Shown: positions 54,006 to 62,976, counted from the first letter of the stretch. The stretch is 64,000 bases of DNA from Ureibacillus thermophilus (GCF_004331915.1 NZ_CP036528.1:2828097-2892096), one strand, 5' to 3'. The notes: generated from the sequence alone by a model not told the origin. Translations and numbers: made by a program.

Positions 54006-54813
54006 ATCCTTCCCCCATTTCCTTCTTTAAAAACTGCACATTCTCCTTATGGCACTTTTTCAAACTTCTTGGATATGGATATTGTGCAATCAAATGCTCA
54101 TGTTCTGCATTGGACTGGATGGCTTTTTTCAAACTGATGATATAAAGAAGACTATCATTTTTCCTTTTTATGATTTCCTCTCTGCTGCAAGCTGCATGTC
54201 CATGCCCCGGAATCATGATATTCATTCGATGATTTGCCAAAATGGTTTCCGTTTTTTCCAAAGTATTTATGTAATCCTTTGAACTTGAATAAATAAACGG
54301 GAATTCAATATTGGATAAATAATCCCCTGCAATCCAAATCCCAAGAGGCTCTACAATGGCAAATATGCCATCATCCGTATGGCCTTTCGCTTCATAAAAA
54401 GTGAGCAATGTATTGCCAATTTTCAGCTGCTGTCCATCCTTCTCCACAGCTATATCCACTTTCGGATAAATTAATGGTGTTTTGCGATCGATATAATATT
54501 CATCATCAAAGGCTTTCACTTGTTCAATCATGTCATCTGGATTTTTCTCTTCGAAGGCGGTACTGGCAATGACCATCGCTTCTGGAAACGCCCCAGCCCC
54601 CACTATATGATCCCAATCCGAATGGGTAATAATGAGATAGATTGGACGATTTCCTTTAATGCTCATGACATACTCCCGAATTTGATCCACTTCAAAAGGA
54701 AGCAAACACGGATCAACGACGATCATGCAATCTTCCGTTTGGATGACGGAGGAGGTGGTTTTATAAAGTTGGCTTTCGAATACGGTGAGGTGATCATCTT
54801 TGTATTGGATCAT
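53986..54813 (-). CDS. Metallo-beta-lactamase-fold hydrolase
   Basis: The 275-residue protein carries the metal-site motif THSDWDHIVGAG (HxDWDH), a later EAKGHTDDGIF with the third His, and the bridging Asp in GIWIAGDYLS followed by IPGHGHAACS. The fold covers many hydrolases (glyoxalase II, lactonases, thioesterases); the substrate is unknown. The 3' end overlaps the 42-base repeat, so the C-terminal residues GLVRIKC are probably an addition from the repeat. It faces the acyl-CoA cluster. Confidence 0.85.
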   Translation of the reverse strand: MIQYKDDHLTVFESQLYKTTSSVIQTEDCMIVVDPCLLPFEVDQIREYVMSIKGNRPIYLIITHSDWDHIVGAGAFPEAMVIASTAFEEKNPDDMIEQVKAFDDEYYIDRKTPLIYPKVDIAVEKDGQQLKIGNTLLTFYEAKGHTDDGIFAIVEPLGIWIAGDYLSNIEFPFIYSSSKDYINTLEKTETILANHRMNIMIPGHGHAACSREEIIKRKNDSLLYIISLKKAIQSNAEHEHLIAQYPYPRSLKKCHKENVQFLKKEMGEGLVRIKC

Positions 54814-54872
54814 GGTTTTCTCCTCATTGCATTGTCTACTTATTCTCTATTGTAATCACAAAACAAATAAAA

Positions 54873-54917
54873 TCACACCTCCCTGCAAAATAAAATGAAG
54901 AATTACAGAGGAGGTGC
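54873..54917 (+). repeat. CACCTCC hairpin repeat, copy C
   Basis: CACCTCCCTGCAAAAT, a spacer, then ATTACAGAGGAGGTG. It lies between the metallo-beta-lactamase gene and the 3-hydroxyacyl-CoA dehydrogenase gene, with no frame attached. See copies at 12,590 and 23,528. Confidence 0.6.
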
Positions 54918-54969
54918 TTTCCACAAGAAAAAGGAGAACTGAATTTCCCCTTTTTCCAATAAATCTATT

Positions 54970-55863
54970 TTATTTTAAGAAGTCCGGATCAAGGTATTTC
55001 GGATTTGGATAGTCATAGAATCCTTTGCCGTTTTGGACACCTAAGCGTCCTTTATCAAGGAATTCTTTTTTCAAATATTCGGCGATTTTCTCCGCTTCCT
55101 TGTCTCCTGCTTTTGCTCTGGCAAGGCACAAATTGTAAGGAGTGTTAATGCCAATCACATCCAGAATCGCAAATGGACCTTGAGGGGCACCCGTTGCAAT
55201 CATCCATGTTTTATCCACTGTATAAGGATCGGCAATTCCATTTACCACTAATTTTTGCGCAGCATCCAAGAACGGAACGAGCAAGGAATTTAAAATGTAA
55301 CCTGGCTGTTCTTTATACAATGGCAGTGGAACCATGCCAATGGCTTTGGCAAATTCAATGATTTCTTCAAATACTTTTTCGTCTGTGCCTTCATGTTTCA
55401 TAATTTCGGCTGTATTGTGCTTCCAAATTTCATTGGCAAAATGCAAATTCAAAAATTTTTCAGGTCTTCCGGAAATGTCAGCAAATTGGCTTGGCAACAT
55501 CGTAGAAGAATTGGAAGCGAAGATGGTCTTTTCATCCGCCACTTCAGAAAGTTTTTTATAAAAGTCTGCTTTAATATCGTACACTTCCGGCACCGCTTCA
55601 ATGACAAGGTCCGATCCTTTCACCGCTTTTTCTAAATCTGTATAGAAAGTTAAGTTATTGTAGGCTTTTTCCACATCTTCCTGAGTAGCCCCTAAATCTT
55701 TCTTATATGCTTCTTGCCATGCGCGAATTTTTTCTTTTGCTTTCACTAAAGCTTCGTCACTAATGTCATAAAGATTGACCGGAAATCCCGAAAACGCTGT
55801 CTGAAATGCAATTTGGCTTCCTAATACTCCTCCGCCAGCTACTGTCACTTGTTTAATGTTCAT
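54970..55863 (-). CDS. 3-Hydroxyacyl-CoA dehydrogenase
   Basis: The 297-residue protein oxidises 3-hydroxyacyl-CoA to 3-oxoacyl-CoA with NAD. It begins VTVAGGGVLGSQIAFQTAFS, the GxGxxG NAD loop with Gly-Gly-Gly, then DLVIEAVPEVYDIKADFYKK, FASNSSTMLPSQFAD and the catalytic His region FLNLHFANEIWKHN. The C-terminal domain has GAPQGPFAILDVIGI and GKGFYDYPNP. GGAGG precedes the ATG. With the dehydrogenase and hydratase genes nearby it completes three steps of beta-oxidation; a thiolase is not in the window. Confidence 0.92.
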   Translation of the reverse strand: MNIKQVTVAGGGVLGSQIAFQTAFSGFPVNLYDISDEALVKAKEKIRAWQEAYKKDLGATQEDVEKAYNNLTFYTDLEKAVKGSDLVIEAVPEVYDIKADFYKKLSEVADEKTIFASNSSTMLPSQFADISGRPEKFLNLHFANEIWKHNTAEIMKHEGTDEKVFEEIIEFAKAIGMVPLPLYKEQPGYILNSLLVPFLDAAQKLVVNGIADPYTVDKTWMIATGAPQGPFAILDVIGINTPYNLCLARAKAGDKEAEKIAEYLKKEFLDKGRLGVQNGKGFYDYPNPKYLDPDFLK

Positions 55864-56083
55864 AAGTATGCCTCCGTTTCTTAAGGAATCTACTATTATT
55901 TTACACCTATAATTTTTTGAAAAATATGGTTAGTAGATAAGGTTCATAAAATGTATAAACTTCAAGGTTTTTCACAAAAAATGCTTTCTGAAAAAATTTT
56001 AAACATAAAGTATAGGTAACAATTCCTCCATAAAAAAAACTTCATTCTGCCAAGCAGAACAAAGTCTCTTCTTTTCAATATCC

Positions 56084-57463
56084 TTATTGTGCGCAACGCA
56101 TCGTTGAAATATTCCGCAAAGTTCTGCGCAATTCTCTTCCTTTTTGGAAAATCCTTTTTAACAAAATATAAGTTTGGTAAGTAGCCTGAACATCTAAAAA
56201 TTCTTTGGCTGTATGCTCATTGCCATATCCTACTGAAAGATTTACGCTTTCAATGCCATGGCTTGCCCAAACGACCGTGTCACTGCTTCCGCCTTCCCTG
56301 CAAGCCCATCCGACTAAGCCGATTTCTTTCGTGACTTGTTCAAAAAATAATCCATATTGCGAATTACAGAATGGGATGATTCCTCCGGAAGAAGTTACAA
56401 TATCAGAATTTCCACGCCGATCTAAAACAATCGCTGCATCAACACCCCACAAGAAATATTCGTCGACATGCCGAGCCCCAACCAATCCGATTTCTTCTTC
56501 CACGGTAAAAATAAATTTTACTTTTCCACAAAAATCAGATTGATTCAGATGTTTTGCAATCATTACTATTAACGCTACGCCTGCCCGGTCATCCGCTCCT
56601 AAAATTCCCTCGCTGGAAGTCCAAATCGTTCCGTTCTTTTGAATCGTTCTACCAGGTTCTATTTCACAAACCGTATCTAAATGAGCATTTAAAAGAATGG
56701 TTGGTCCATTGCCGTTTCCGTATGTCTTTTCTGCCAACAAATTGCCGTAGTGGTCAACCGAGATGTAATCCACATACGGTTTCATTTTTTCTCGCACCAC
56801 TTTGCGAATAACATCCTCTTCCCCGCTTGAGCCCGGAATTGAAAGGCATTGTTCAATTTCTTGATTTAATAATTGTCGCTCAATATATTCAATTCCTTGC
56901 TCCAACCATTCTGAATGTAGATTGCTTAACTGTTCAGCCAAGTCTAAAAGTTGAGAGCGTTTGATGCGAAGGGATAATTTATAATGGTTTCGCATTTCAT
57001 AATAAGACACGCGAGGAATGCCAAATAGCCGCAAAATGCTTGTTAGCAGGTCGATGTCAATATCTTTCATCAAACAAATAATAGGAAATCTTCTGTCATG
57101 GCCGTCACATGACAAGGTTGTAGAAAACCCCAAACGGTTTAATTGACGGACAGTTCCCATCATATATAAATCCAAATGACAAATTTCCAGTTCGTCGTAT
57201 TCCGGGTTGAAGTAATAAGATGGGTCTCTTCGTTCTTTTGCCGCCTTTTCAACTGCTCTTATCCAATTGGATTCATCCATCAATTCTTGAACAATCATTA
57301 ATTCCCGATTTTTTAAAACATACTGTACATCCGCTTTTTCTAAACAGGCTTGCAAAAATTGAAGATTTTCTTCCGTTTCCTTTTTGCAATCAAATGTATT
57401 TTTCCCTTGTTCCTCTAAAATCCAGCCGCTTCTTGTGAATAATTGATTCCAAGTTTTCAACAT
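56084..57463 (-). CDS. M20/M28-like zinc peptidase with an N-terminal domain
   Basis: The ~459-residue protein has the di-zinc aminopeptidase layout in its C-terminal 260 residues: ILLNAHLDTVCEIEPGRTI (first His), EGILGADDRAGVALIVMIAK (bridging Asp), IFTVEEEIGLVGARH (catalytic and zinc Glu), VDAAIVLDRRGNS and GYGNEHTAKEFLDV (last His). The first ~200 residues, including LSCDGHDRRFPII, form a domain I do not recognise. The peptide or acyl substrate is unknown. I start at 57,463, eight bases after AAAGGAG; ATGs just upstream are possible. Confidence 0.82.
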   Translation of the reverse strand: MLKTWNQLFTRSGWILEEQGKNTFDCKKETEENLQFLQACLEKADVQYVLKNRELMIVQELMDESNWIRAVEKAAKERRDPSYYFNPEYDELEICHLDLYMMGTVRQLNRLGFSTTLSCDGHDRRFPIICLMKDIDIDLLTSILRLFGIPRVSYYEMRNHYKLSLRIKRSQLLDLAEQLSNLHSEWLEQGIEYIERQLLNQEIEQCLSIPGSSGEEDVIRKVVREKMKPYVDYISVDHYGNLLAEKTYGNGNGPTILLNAHLDTVCEIEPGRTIQKNGTIWTSSEGILGADDRAGVALIVMIAKHLNQSDFCGKVKFIFTVEEEIGLVGARHVDEYFLWGVDAAIVLDRRGNSDIVTSSGGIIPFCNSQYGLFFEQVTKEIGLVGWACREGGSSDTVVWASHGIESVNLSVGYGNEHTAKEFLDVQATYQTYILLKRIFQKGRELRRTLRNISTMRCAQ

Positions 57464-57521
57464 CATCACCACTCCTTTGCTTTGATGTATTTATGATATA
57501 AAAAGGAGGGTGACAGACCTG

Positions 57522-58556
57522 TCATTCTTTCAAAAAGAAATCCTCATCTGTACGGTGGATGATAAGATAGTCTATTTCATCAGCAAAGTAGTATCCCGCC
57601 TGTTTATTCTGAATCATCCCAATTGGGAAATGAATGTTTTCCAATTTTTCTTTCAGTCTTTGAATCGCTTTTGTAAATGTATTATTTTTCAATTCGAAAT
57701 TTGGATTTTTTCTAGTAAATATATCTGCCACATCAAATTTAGTGATTGGATGCTTTTCTGTTCCATATATCAAAAGATATCGAAGCAGCTCTGCTTGTTG
57801 ATTGGTCAGTTTCACGTATTCGCCATTGAAAATTGCTGCAATTTCCCTGTCGCCAAAATAGCAAATTAACATGCCCGCAGTATCTTGCAAGTTTTCTGCC
57901 TCTTCCTTTGTGCAATAGCGTTTTCCTTCTTTTGAAACAACGGTATAAGCATTTTGCGTTAAATATTCTTCATTATTAGAAGCAATTATTTCATAGAATG
58001 GTGAAATTTCATAATTTGGAAGTTGATGGAAGGGTTTATTTTTTATGTTCATGATGGAATCTTGGGCATTTTTCGCGATGAATAGCGCACTGTTCGTCAA
58101 ATACAAATGGGCATAGTAATGTTGAATCTCATTTAACTGATAATCTGGCTCAACTTCCCCTTCATTTAATTGAATAGCCTTTTCAAAATGCTGTAAGGCT
58201 TGCACATAATCCTTTCTTTTATACGCTAAAAATCCTAAACGGTAATGAGCAATAGGAATATGTGGCTCTTCCTTTAGAGCTAAATGAAAGTAACGTTCTG
58301 CTTCCTTTTCTGATTTTTCCACAGAGCTTTTCATATAAGTTCCAAACCAAATTAAATGCTTAATAAACCGTTTAGTTATGTACGGTTCCAAATGTCGATA
58401 TTCTTTATTTCTTCTTATTTTTTTCAGCAGTATTTTATATAAATGATGCAACCGGTTATTCGCCCCTGGTTCATCCTCTGCTCTTTTCTCCAATAGCACT
58501 TGTTCAATATCAAGTAAATCTTCAATAGAGTGGTTCTCAAATTCTCTGAACAACAT
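57522..58556 (-). CDS. TPR protein with a C-terminal winged-helix-like domain
   Basis: The 344-residue protein has tetratricopeptide repeats at about residues 80-140 (AERYFHLALKEEPHIPIAHY, RLGFLAYKRKDYVQALQHFE) and a C-terminal ~90 residues that look like an OmpR/SARP-type winged helix (LTNQQAELLRYLLIYGTEKH, then KNNTFTKAIQRLKEKLENIH). Such a combination suggests a regulator that responds to a partner or peptide. GAAGGGAATGGATA precedes the ATG. Target unknown. Divergent from the HNH-toxin remnant that follows on the other strand. Confidence 0.7.
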   Translation of the reverse strand: MLFREFENHSIEDLLDIEQVLLEKRAEDEPGANNRLHHLYKILLKKIRRNKEYRHLEPYITKRFIKHLIWFGTYMKSSVEKSEKEAERYFHLALKEEPHIPIAHYRLGFLAYKRKDYVQALQHFEKAIQLNEGEVEPDYQLNEIQHYYAHLYLTNSALFIAKNAQDSIMNIKNKPFHQLPNYEISPFYEIIASNNEEYLTQNAYTVVSKEGKRYCTKEEAENLQDTAGMLICYFGDREIAAIFNGEYVKLTNQQAELLRYLLIYGTEKHPITKFDVADIFTRKNPNFELKNNTFTKAIQRLKEKLENIHFPIGMIQNKQAGYYFADEIDYLIIHRTDEDFFLKE

Positions 58557-58680
58557 TATCCATTCCCTTCAAAACAGGATTGTGTCAGTTCTTTAAGGTA
58601 ATAAGTAGTTTCCAAAAGATAATTGACTAGGAAAATTCCCCCTAATAAAATAATACTATATCTTTTACAGTTCATGTATT

Positions 58681-59355
58681 TTGATAGATGTCTATTATAA
58701 AGAAAAGGGATTCAACGACTTAAAAGAATCCACTGGCAAAACTGTAAAAGGCGTTGTCAATTCGGTAAAATACACTGTCCATAATGCTTCTACTACTTAT
58801 CAGGGAATTGTAAGTGGAGACAAGACTCAAACAATACAAGGTTTAAAAAATATAGGAAAAGTCGCAGCGGTTTCTACCCTTGCCATTGGAGTTGTTGTTT
58901 TATTGGATGGTGCTGATCTAGCAGAGGCGCAAGAAATCGATACCATCAACGATCATTTAAATGGCACGGAGCATCCAGAAACTGGGGTGCCTTTTGAAGA
59001 TAAAACGGTGGAACTGCCTGATGGTGAAGTGAAGGAAGGGGTCTTCCCGATTTTTGAATCCAAATTTAGTGTGGAACTTCCGGAAGATTACTATCTGGAA
59101 AGCGATGATGTGCATTTTAGCATCGCCAATTACACATTGTATCAAGCCATTTTGGACAATCCAAGCTTAGCCAATGACTTGCACCTTTCCCAGTCCGATA
59201 TTGAAATGTTTGCTAATGGTGAAACTCCAGATGGTTATGTCTGGCATCATAACGAAGAACCCGGTGTTTTGCAGCTAGTGGATGAAGACATACATAACCA
59301 TACGGCTCATACCGGCGGGCGATTTTTATGGGGCGGCGGAAGTGAAAATCGTTAA
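58681..59355 (+). pseudogene. Polymorphic-toxin-like protein with a C-terminal HNH (WHH) nuclease motif, 5'-incomplete
   Basis: The 224-residue frame ends in DGYVWHHNEEPGVLQLVDED followed by IHNHTAHTGG, the Trp-His-His form of the HNH/endonuclease VII superfamily used by polymorphic toxins. Upstream is a hydrophobic LAIGVVVLLDGA and a region like the pre-toxin linkers of LXG/WXG systems. The only possible start is a TTG without a binding site, and the expected long trafficking domain is missing, so this is probably the tail of a broken toxin gene. No immunity gene follows directly; a decayed immunity gene lies far away at 15,953. Confidence 0.65.
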
Positions 59356-59469
59356 CCGTGACAAAGCGTTCTTTAAATTAGCAATACAAACCTTCTCGAG
59401 TCCTTCAAATTGTTCGAACCATATTTTATAATTTTTTAGAAAACATATCCTAAACAGAAGGTGTCTGCA

Positions 59470-60216
59470 ATGGTATTAAAAATTTCAAACTCCGAAAACA
59501 AACGCCTTTACAAACCCTTTCGGAAAACGATTATGGAATACAATATGATTGAAGAAGGAGATCGAGTGGCGGTTGGCTTATCTGGGGGAAAGGACAGCTC
59601 CACTTTGCTTTATCTTCTCACACTGCTCAAGCAACAGGCTCCTTTCCAATTTGATATTGTTCCTGTTACCTTGACGCTCGGCTTTGAAGGAATGGATCTA
59701 TCGCCGCTAAAAAACTATGTGGAAAGCCTCGGACATGAGCTGCATATTAAAGAAACCAACATCAGCCAAATCGTGTTTGACATCCGCCGGGAAAAAAACC
59801 CTTGTTCCTTATGTGCCAACTTGCGCAGGGGAATTTTATATGATTACGCAAAATCCCTTGGCTGCAATCTAGTTGCTTACGGCCACCATTTAGATGACGG
59901 CATTGAAACCTTTTTTATAAATCTTCTGTTTGGAGGAAAATTGGGCGTGTTTAAACCGGTATCCTATATGAGCCGTTTGGACATTACATTGATTCGCCCG
60001 ATGATTGCCATTGAAGAGCAATCCATCATTCAATTCGTCAAAGCGAAAGAAATCCCTATTATACATAACCCTTGCCCTGCGGATAAAAACACGAAGCGGG
60101 AAGAGATGAAAGAACTCGTCAAAGCGTTAAGCGAAAAATACCCAAACGTGCGCCAAAACTTTTTGCATGCTGTGAAAAATGTGGATGAAGCGGATTTTTG
60201 GAATGTGGAAAAATAG
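59470..60216 (+). CDS. ttcA: TtcA-like tRNA 2-thiocytidine biosynthesis protein
   Basis: The ~248-residue PP-loop protein has VGLSGGKDSSTLLYLLTLLK near residue 35, the CSLCANLRRG Cys pair that ligates a [4Fe-4S] cluster in TtcA, and AYGHHLDDGIETFFINLLFG. TtcA thiolates cytidine 32 of certain tRNAs. The ATG at 59,470 is six bases after AAGGTG. The stop codon TAG at 60,214-60,216 shares its last base with the end of a 132-base MITE, so the C-terminus may have been altered by insertion. Confidence 0.85.
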   Translation: MVLKISNSENKRLYKPFRKTIMEYNMIEEGDRVAVGLSGGKDSSTLLYLLTLLKQQAPFQFDIVPVTLTLGFEGMDLSPLKNYVESLGHELHIKETNISQIVFDIRREKNPCSLCANLRRGILYDYAKSLGCNLVAYGHHLDDGIETFFINLLFGGKLGVFKPVSYMSRLDITLIRPMIAIEEQSIIQFVKAKEIPIIHNPCPADKNTKREEMKELVKALSEKYPNVRQNFLHAVKNVDEADFWNVEK

Positions 60217-60347
60217 GGGCTGTCCGAAAAGTAGTATTTAATCCCGAAATCTAAAAAAAGCAAACCCAAAGAATGCTGTAAAATCAACATTCTTTGGGTT
60301 TTAATTTTGGCGGATTTTCAACTAAAATGGACTTTTTAGACAGCCCC
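60216..60347. mobile_element. 132-bp MITE, copy 2
   Basis: Identical in sequence to the element at 16,945-17,076, with the same GGGGCTGTC / GACAGCCCC ends and the AAACCCAAAGAATG hairpin. It begins on the last base of the ttcA stop codon and may now serve as the terminator for both ttcA and the convergent fusB-like gene. Confidence 0.88.
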
Positions 60348-60353
60348 TTTCCT

Positions 60354-61013
60354 TTATTTCTTTAAAACTTCAATAAAACTATTCAGTTTATCCAATGAAG
60401 TGATATTTTGATTACATTTTACGCTGTTTTTGCAAATATAATTTCCTCTATTGACATAAGATTCTTTTCCGCTTTTCACATTTGCGACAAATAGACCGAT
60501 TTCTTCCAATCTATTGCATATAGAACATATGCCTTTATGTGACTCTTTAAAAGTTCCTTCGATTCCCATCAATTTGCCGTCATATTCGACTACAAGAAAC
60601 TTTCTTCCTAATCCGACATCATTCCAGCCTAAATAGGAAATTTCCCTGCAATCCATTTCTACTAATGGAGGAACTTTTAATTTCCCTATTTTTGGAAAGA
60701 GTTTTCTTATTGCATTTTCCGTGAGATTCGCAAACGGAATAACATATTGTTTCAATTCATGAAGAAAATGCTTTGCTTGTGTTTCCTCTTCAATGTCGAT
60801 GATTTTATATAATCGTTCACTTTGTTCTTCATTTAAATCGGGGAACAAGTTTTGAATCTTATCGAATGCATATAATTTCAAAGCATCCAGCGTTTCTTTG
60901 TCTTTAACCGATAAATGTGCTGAAATAATGTTTTTTAGTTCAAATTTAATAAAATTGAATTGATCATTTCGAATAAAAGGTTTTAAATTCATTTCTGTAT
61001 TTTTGTTTTCCAT
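60354..61013 (-). CDS. FusB/FBP-type EF-G-binding protein
   Basis: The 219-residue protein has the two-domain layout of FusB: an N-terminal four-helix part and a C-terminal treble-clef zinc finger (GICSICNRLEEIGLFVANV, then YICKNSVKCNQNITS). The segment AIRKLFPKIGKLKVPPLVEM is typical of the family. FusB binds elongation factor G and releases it from the ribosome in the presence of fusidic acid; chromosomal homologues in Bacillales act in ribosome recovery. AAGGAG precedes the ATG. Resistance itself cannot be inferred. Confidence 0.87.
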   Translation of the reverse strand: MENKNTEMNLKPFIRNDQFNFIKFELKNIISAHLSVKDKETLDALKLYAFDKIQNLFPDLNEEQSERLYKIIDIEEETQAKHFLHELKQYVIPFANLTENAIRKLFPKIGKLKVPPLVEMDCREISYLGWNDVGLGRKFLVVEYDGKLMGIEGTFKESHKGICSICNRLEEIGLFVANVKSGKESYVNRGNYICKNSVKCNQNITSLDKLNSFIEVLKK

Positions 61014-61098
61014 TCCTGACAGCTCCTTTTCTTATTATTTAAAGAATTTTTGCAAAGCTGTTTCAGAAATGGGATCATTCAGTTCATAGGCGATTTAT

Positions 61099-61191
61099 TT
61101 AAAATCCACCCATGCAAAGTATCGCCATTTCAGTAACAGACTTTGCATGGGAAGCTCCAATTTCTGGCGGATAAATCTTCATATCTGCCAT
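61099..61191 (-). CDS. Very short frame with a strong ribosome binding site
   Basis: A 30-codon frame (MADMKIYPPEIGASHAKSVT then EMAILCMGGF) begins after GGAGGTGATAGCAA, a better site than most real genes here have, but is interrupted by a stop. It may be a small peptide gene or the beginning of a lost gene. I do not recognise it. Confidence 0.35.
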   Translation of the reverse strand: MADMKIYPPEIGASHAKSVTEMAILCMGGF

Positions 61192-61391
61192 TTGCTATCA
61201 CCTCCAATCAATCATATTATACAATACTTTGAAGGATTTTTTTATGAAGTTCAGAATATATGGTTTTTAGAAAATATACGTCACATCACACTATCCTTCT
61301 TTTTCTCCCTAATAGAAACCTAGAAATTAGGTTGCTATAGAGAGCTGATATAATTAATGCGCCATCATTTCTTCCGCAATTTCTTCTCCGC

Positions 61392-62054
61392 TTAATGAGA
61401 GAAATAGTATGTTGGCCAATTTTCCAATTCTTTTAACAATGTTGCATGATCTGCATCCCCAAAGTAAATATGGAAATGATGTGATTTGGTTGGATAAATA
61501 TTGTGATCACTGAATTGAACATGTTTTGGAACCCCTTCTTCACCGTCTACCAAATCAAATAAGTAACGAACACCTCTATTTCCAGCTTCATATGTCAGTA
61601 TTTCGTAACCATGATATTTATATTTTCCTGTTTTCCCCTCCCCATTTCGATAAAATGTTATTGTATCATCCTTTATGACAATTCGTTCAACGTCTGTTTC
61701 ATAGCCGATTTTATAATATTCTTTGTATTCTTCAAAAGTCTTGTCTTTCTTTGTTTCCGCTTTTTTCTTCAAAACCTCGTCCAAGGTTCCATCCAATAAA
61801 TAAGGATAAACAGATTGCCAATCTCCTTCCCAGTCCGACAATTCCCTGTCTTCCACTTCATCATCTTCAAAAATTCCGGAGTAAATTTCTTTCTGTTTTT
61901 CAGCATTGTGACCATATTCATGATTGTGTTCATGGCTCTCTGTAAATTCAGTTTGCGAAGAAGTCGTCGTTTCTGAAGAAGCATTTTCATTTTCTTGACA
62001 GCCCGCGAGAATCATTCCTAATAAAACCATTGTTGTTGCAAATTGCTTTTTCAT
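61392..62054 (-). CDS. zinT: ZinT zinc-binding lipoprotein
   Basis: ZinT binds zinc outside the membrane and helps deliver it to the Znu importer under zinc starvation. The 220-residue protein has a lipoprotein signal with lipobox LAGC, a His-rich acidic linker (ESHEHNHEYGHNAEKQ) and the ZinT domain: DWEGDWQSVYPYLLDG near residue 80 and FSDHNIYPTKSHHFHIYFG near the end, with the His cluster that binds zinc. GAGGGG precedes the ATG. Two Zur boxes lie upstream. No znuABC genes are in the window. Confidence 0.94.
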   Translation of the reverse strand: MKKQFATTMVLLGMILAGCQENENASSETTTSSQTEFTESHEHNHEYGHNAEKQKEIYSGIFEDDEVEDRELSDWEGDWQSVYPYLLDGTLDEVLKKKAETKKDKTFEEYKEYYKIGYETDVERIVIKDDTITFYRNGEGKTGKYKYHGYEILTYEAGNRGVRYLFDLVDGEEGVPKHVQFSDHNIYPTKSHHFHIYFGDADHATLLKELENWPTYYFSH

Positions 62055-62087
62055 TAATATAACCCCTCTTTTTCTATATTGTTTTAT

Positions 62088-62109
62088 AAATAGTAATGAT
62101 TACTATTTA
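62088..62109. promoter_or_regulatory. Zur box 1 upstream of zinT
   Basis: AAATAGTAATGATTACTATTT is a near-perfect palindrome of the Bacillus Zur type (TAATNATTA core). It lies 34 bases before the zinT start, overlapping the likely promoter, so zinc-bound Zur should repress the gene. Confidence 0.85.
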
Positions 62110-62151
62110 CACCTTAACGAATATACTATGTTTTCATTCATTAGTCAATAT

Positions 62152-62172
62152 AAATCGTAACGATTACTATTT
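62152..62172. promoter_or_regulatory. Zur box 2 upstream of zinT
   Basis: AAATCGTAACGATTACTATTT is a second Zur-type site, about 43 bases upstream of box 1. Its core TAACGATTA differs by one base from the standard TAATGATTA. Confidence 0.78.
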
Positions 62173-62280
62173 GTTTTTTTCTTGCAGCTCATAAATAAGT
62201 GATATTATCTATCCAAAATAAAAAAAGAGTCCTCATTTTAATGAGAACCCTTGTCCCTAAAGCCTTTTCCCTATTTTCAA

Positions 62281-62363
62281 TGCCGATGGTGGGAGTCGAA
62301 CCCACACTCCTTTTGGGAACACGATTTTGAGTCGTGCGCGTCTGCCAATTCCGCCACATCGGC
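62281..62363 (-). tRNA. tRNA-Leu (anticodon CAA)
   Basis: 83 bases with a long variable arm, acceptor GCCGATG paired with CATCGGC and discriminator A. The loop reads CTCAAAA, giving CAA. The 3' CCA is not encoded. It is the last tRNA of the leftward rRNA-tRNA cluster. Confidence 0.96.
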
Positions 62364-62399
62364 ATAATAATAAAACATCAAAACAATGCTTATTTGATT

Positions 62400-62473
62400 T
62401 GGAGGCGGCTACCGGATTCGAACCGGTGATAAGGGTGTTGCAGACCCGTGCCTTACCACTTGGCTAAGCCGCC
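62400..62473 (-). tRNA. tRNA-Cys (anticodon GCA)
   Basis: 74 bases including an encoded CCA; acceptor GGCGGCT with AGCCGCC, discriminator T, and anticodon loop CTGCAAC giving GCA. Confidence 0.96.
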
Positions 62474-62480
62474 AAAAATA

Positions 62481-62555
62481 TGGAGCGGAAGACGGGACTC
62501 GAACCCGCGACCCCCACCTTGGCAAGGTGGTGTTCTACCACTGAACTACTTCCGC
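62481..62555 (-). tRNA. tRNA-Gly (anticodon GCC)
   Basis: 75 bases with encoded CCA; acceptor GCGGAAG with CTTCCGC, and anticodon GCC between the arms CACCT and AGGTG. Confidence 0.96.
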
Positions 62556-62564
62556 ATTCTCAAA

Positions 62565-62639
62565 TGGCTGGGGTACCAGGATTCGAACCTGGGCATGACG
62601 GAATCAAAATCCGTTGCCTTACCGCTTGGCTATACCCCA
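62565..62639 (-). tRNA. tRNA-Gln (anticodon TTG)
   Basis: 75 bases with encoded CCA; acceptor TGGGGTA with TACCCCA, discriminator G, and loop TTTTGAT giving TTG. Confidence 0.96.
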
Positions 62640-62701
62640 ATAATACTGTATTAACAAAATAAACAGAATTATATTCGTTCTAAATCCTTTTTATTAATTT
62701 A

Positions 62702-62778
62702 TGGGGCGACTGATGGGAATCGAACCCACGAATGCCGGAGCCACAATCCGGTGCGTTAACCACTTCGCCACAGTCGCC
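62702..62778 (-). tRNA. tRNA-His (anticodon GTG)
   Basis: The acceptor has eight pairs, GGCGACTG with CAGTCGCC, i.e. the extra G at position -1 opposite C73 that is the histidine identity element, followed by encoded CCA. Anticodon GTG. Confidence 0.96.
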
Positions 62779-62799
62779 AAAATACTATATTTTATTGAT

Positions 62800-62873
62800 T
62801 GGCAGGGGCAGTAGGAATCGAACCCACACTGAAGGTTTTGGAGACCTTTGTTCTACCATTAAACTATGCCCCT
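62800..62873 (-). tRNA. tRNA-Trp (anticodon CCA)
   Basis: 74 bases with encoded 3' CCA; acceptor AGGGGCA with TGCCCCT, discriminator G, anticodon loop CTCCAAA giving CCA. Confidence 0.96.
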
Positions 62874-62884
62874 GTTATCATAAA

Positions 62885-62969
62885 TGGTGGAGGGGGGCGG
62901 ATTCGAACCGCCGAACCCAAAGGGAACGGATTTACAGTCCGTCGCGTTTAGCCACTTCGCTACCCCTCC
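62885..62969 (-). tRNA. tRNA-Tyr (anticodon GTA)
   Basis: 85 bases with the long variable arm of bacterial tRNA-Tyr and encoded CCA; acceptor GGAGGGG with CCCCTCC, anticodon GTA. Confidence 0.96.
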
Positions 62970-62976
62970 GGAATTA

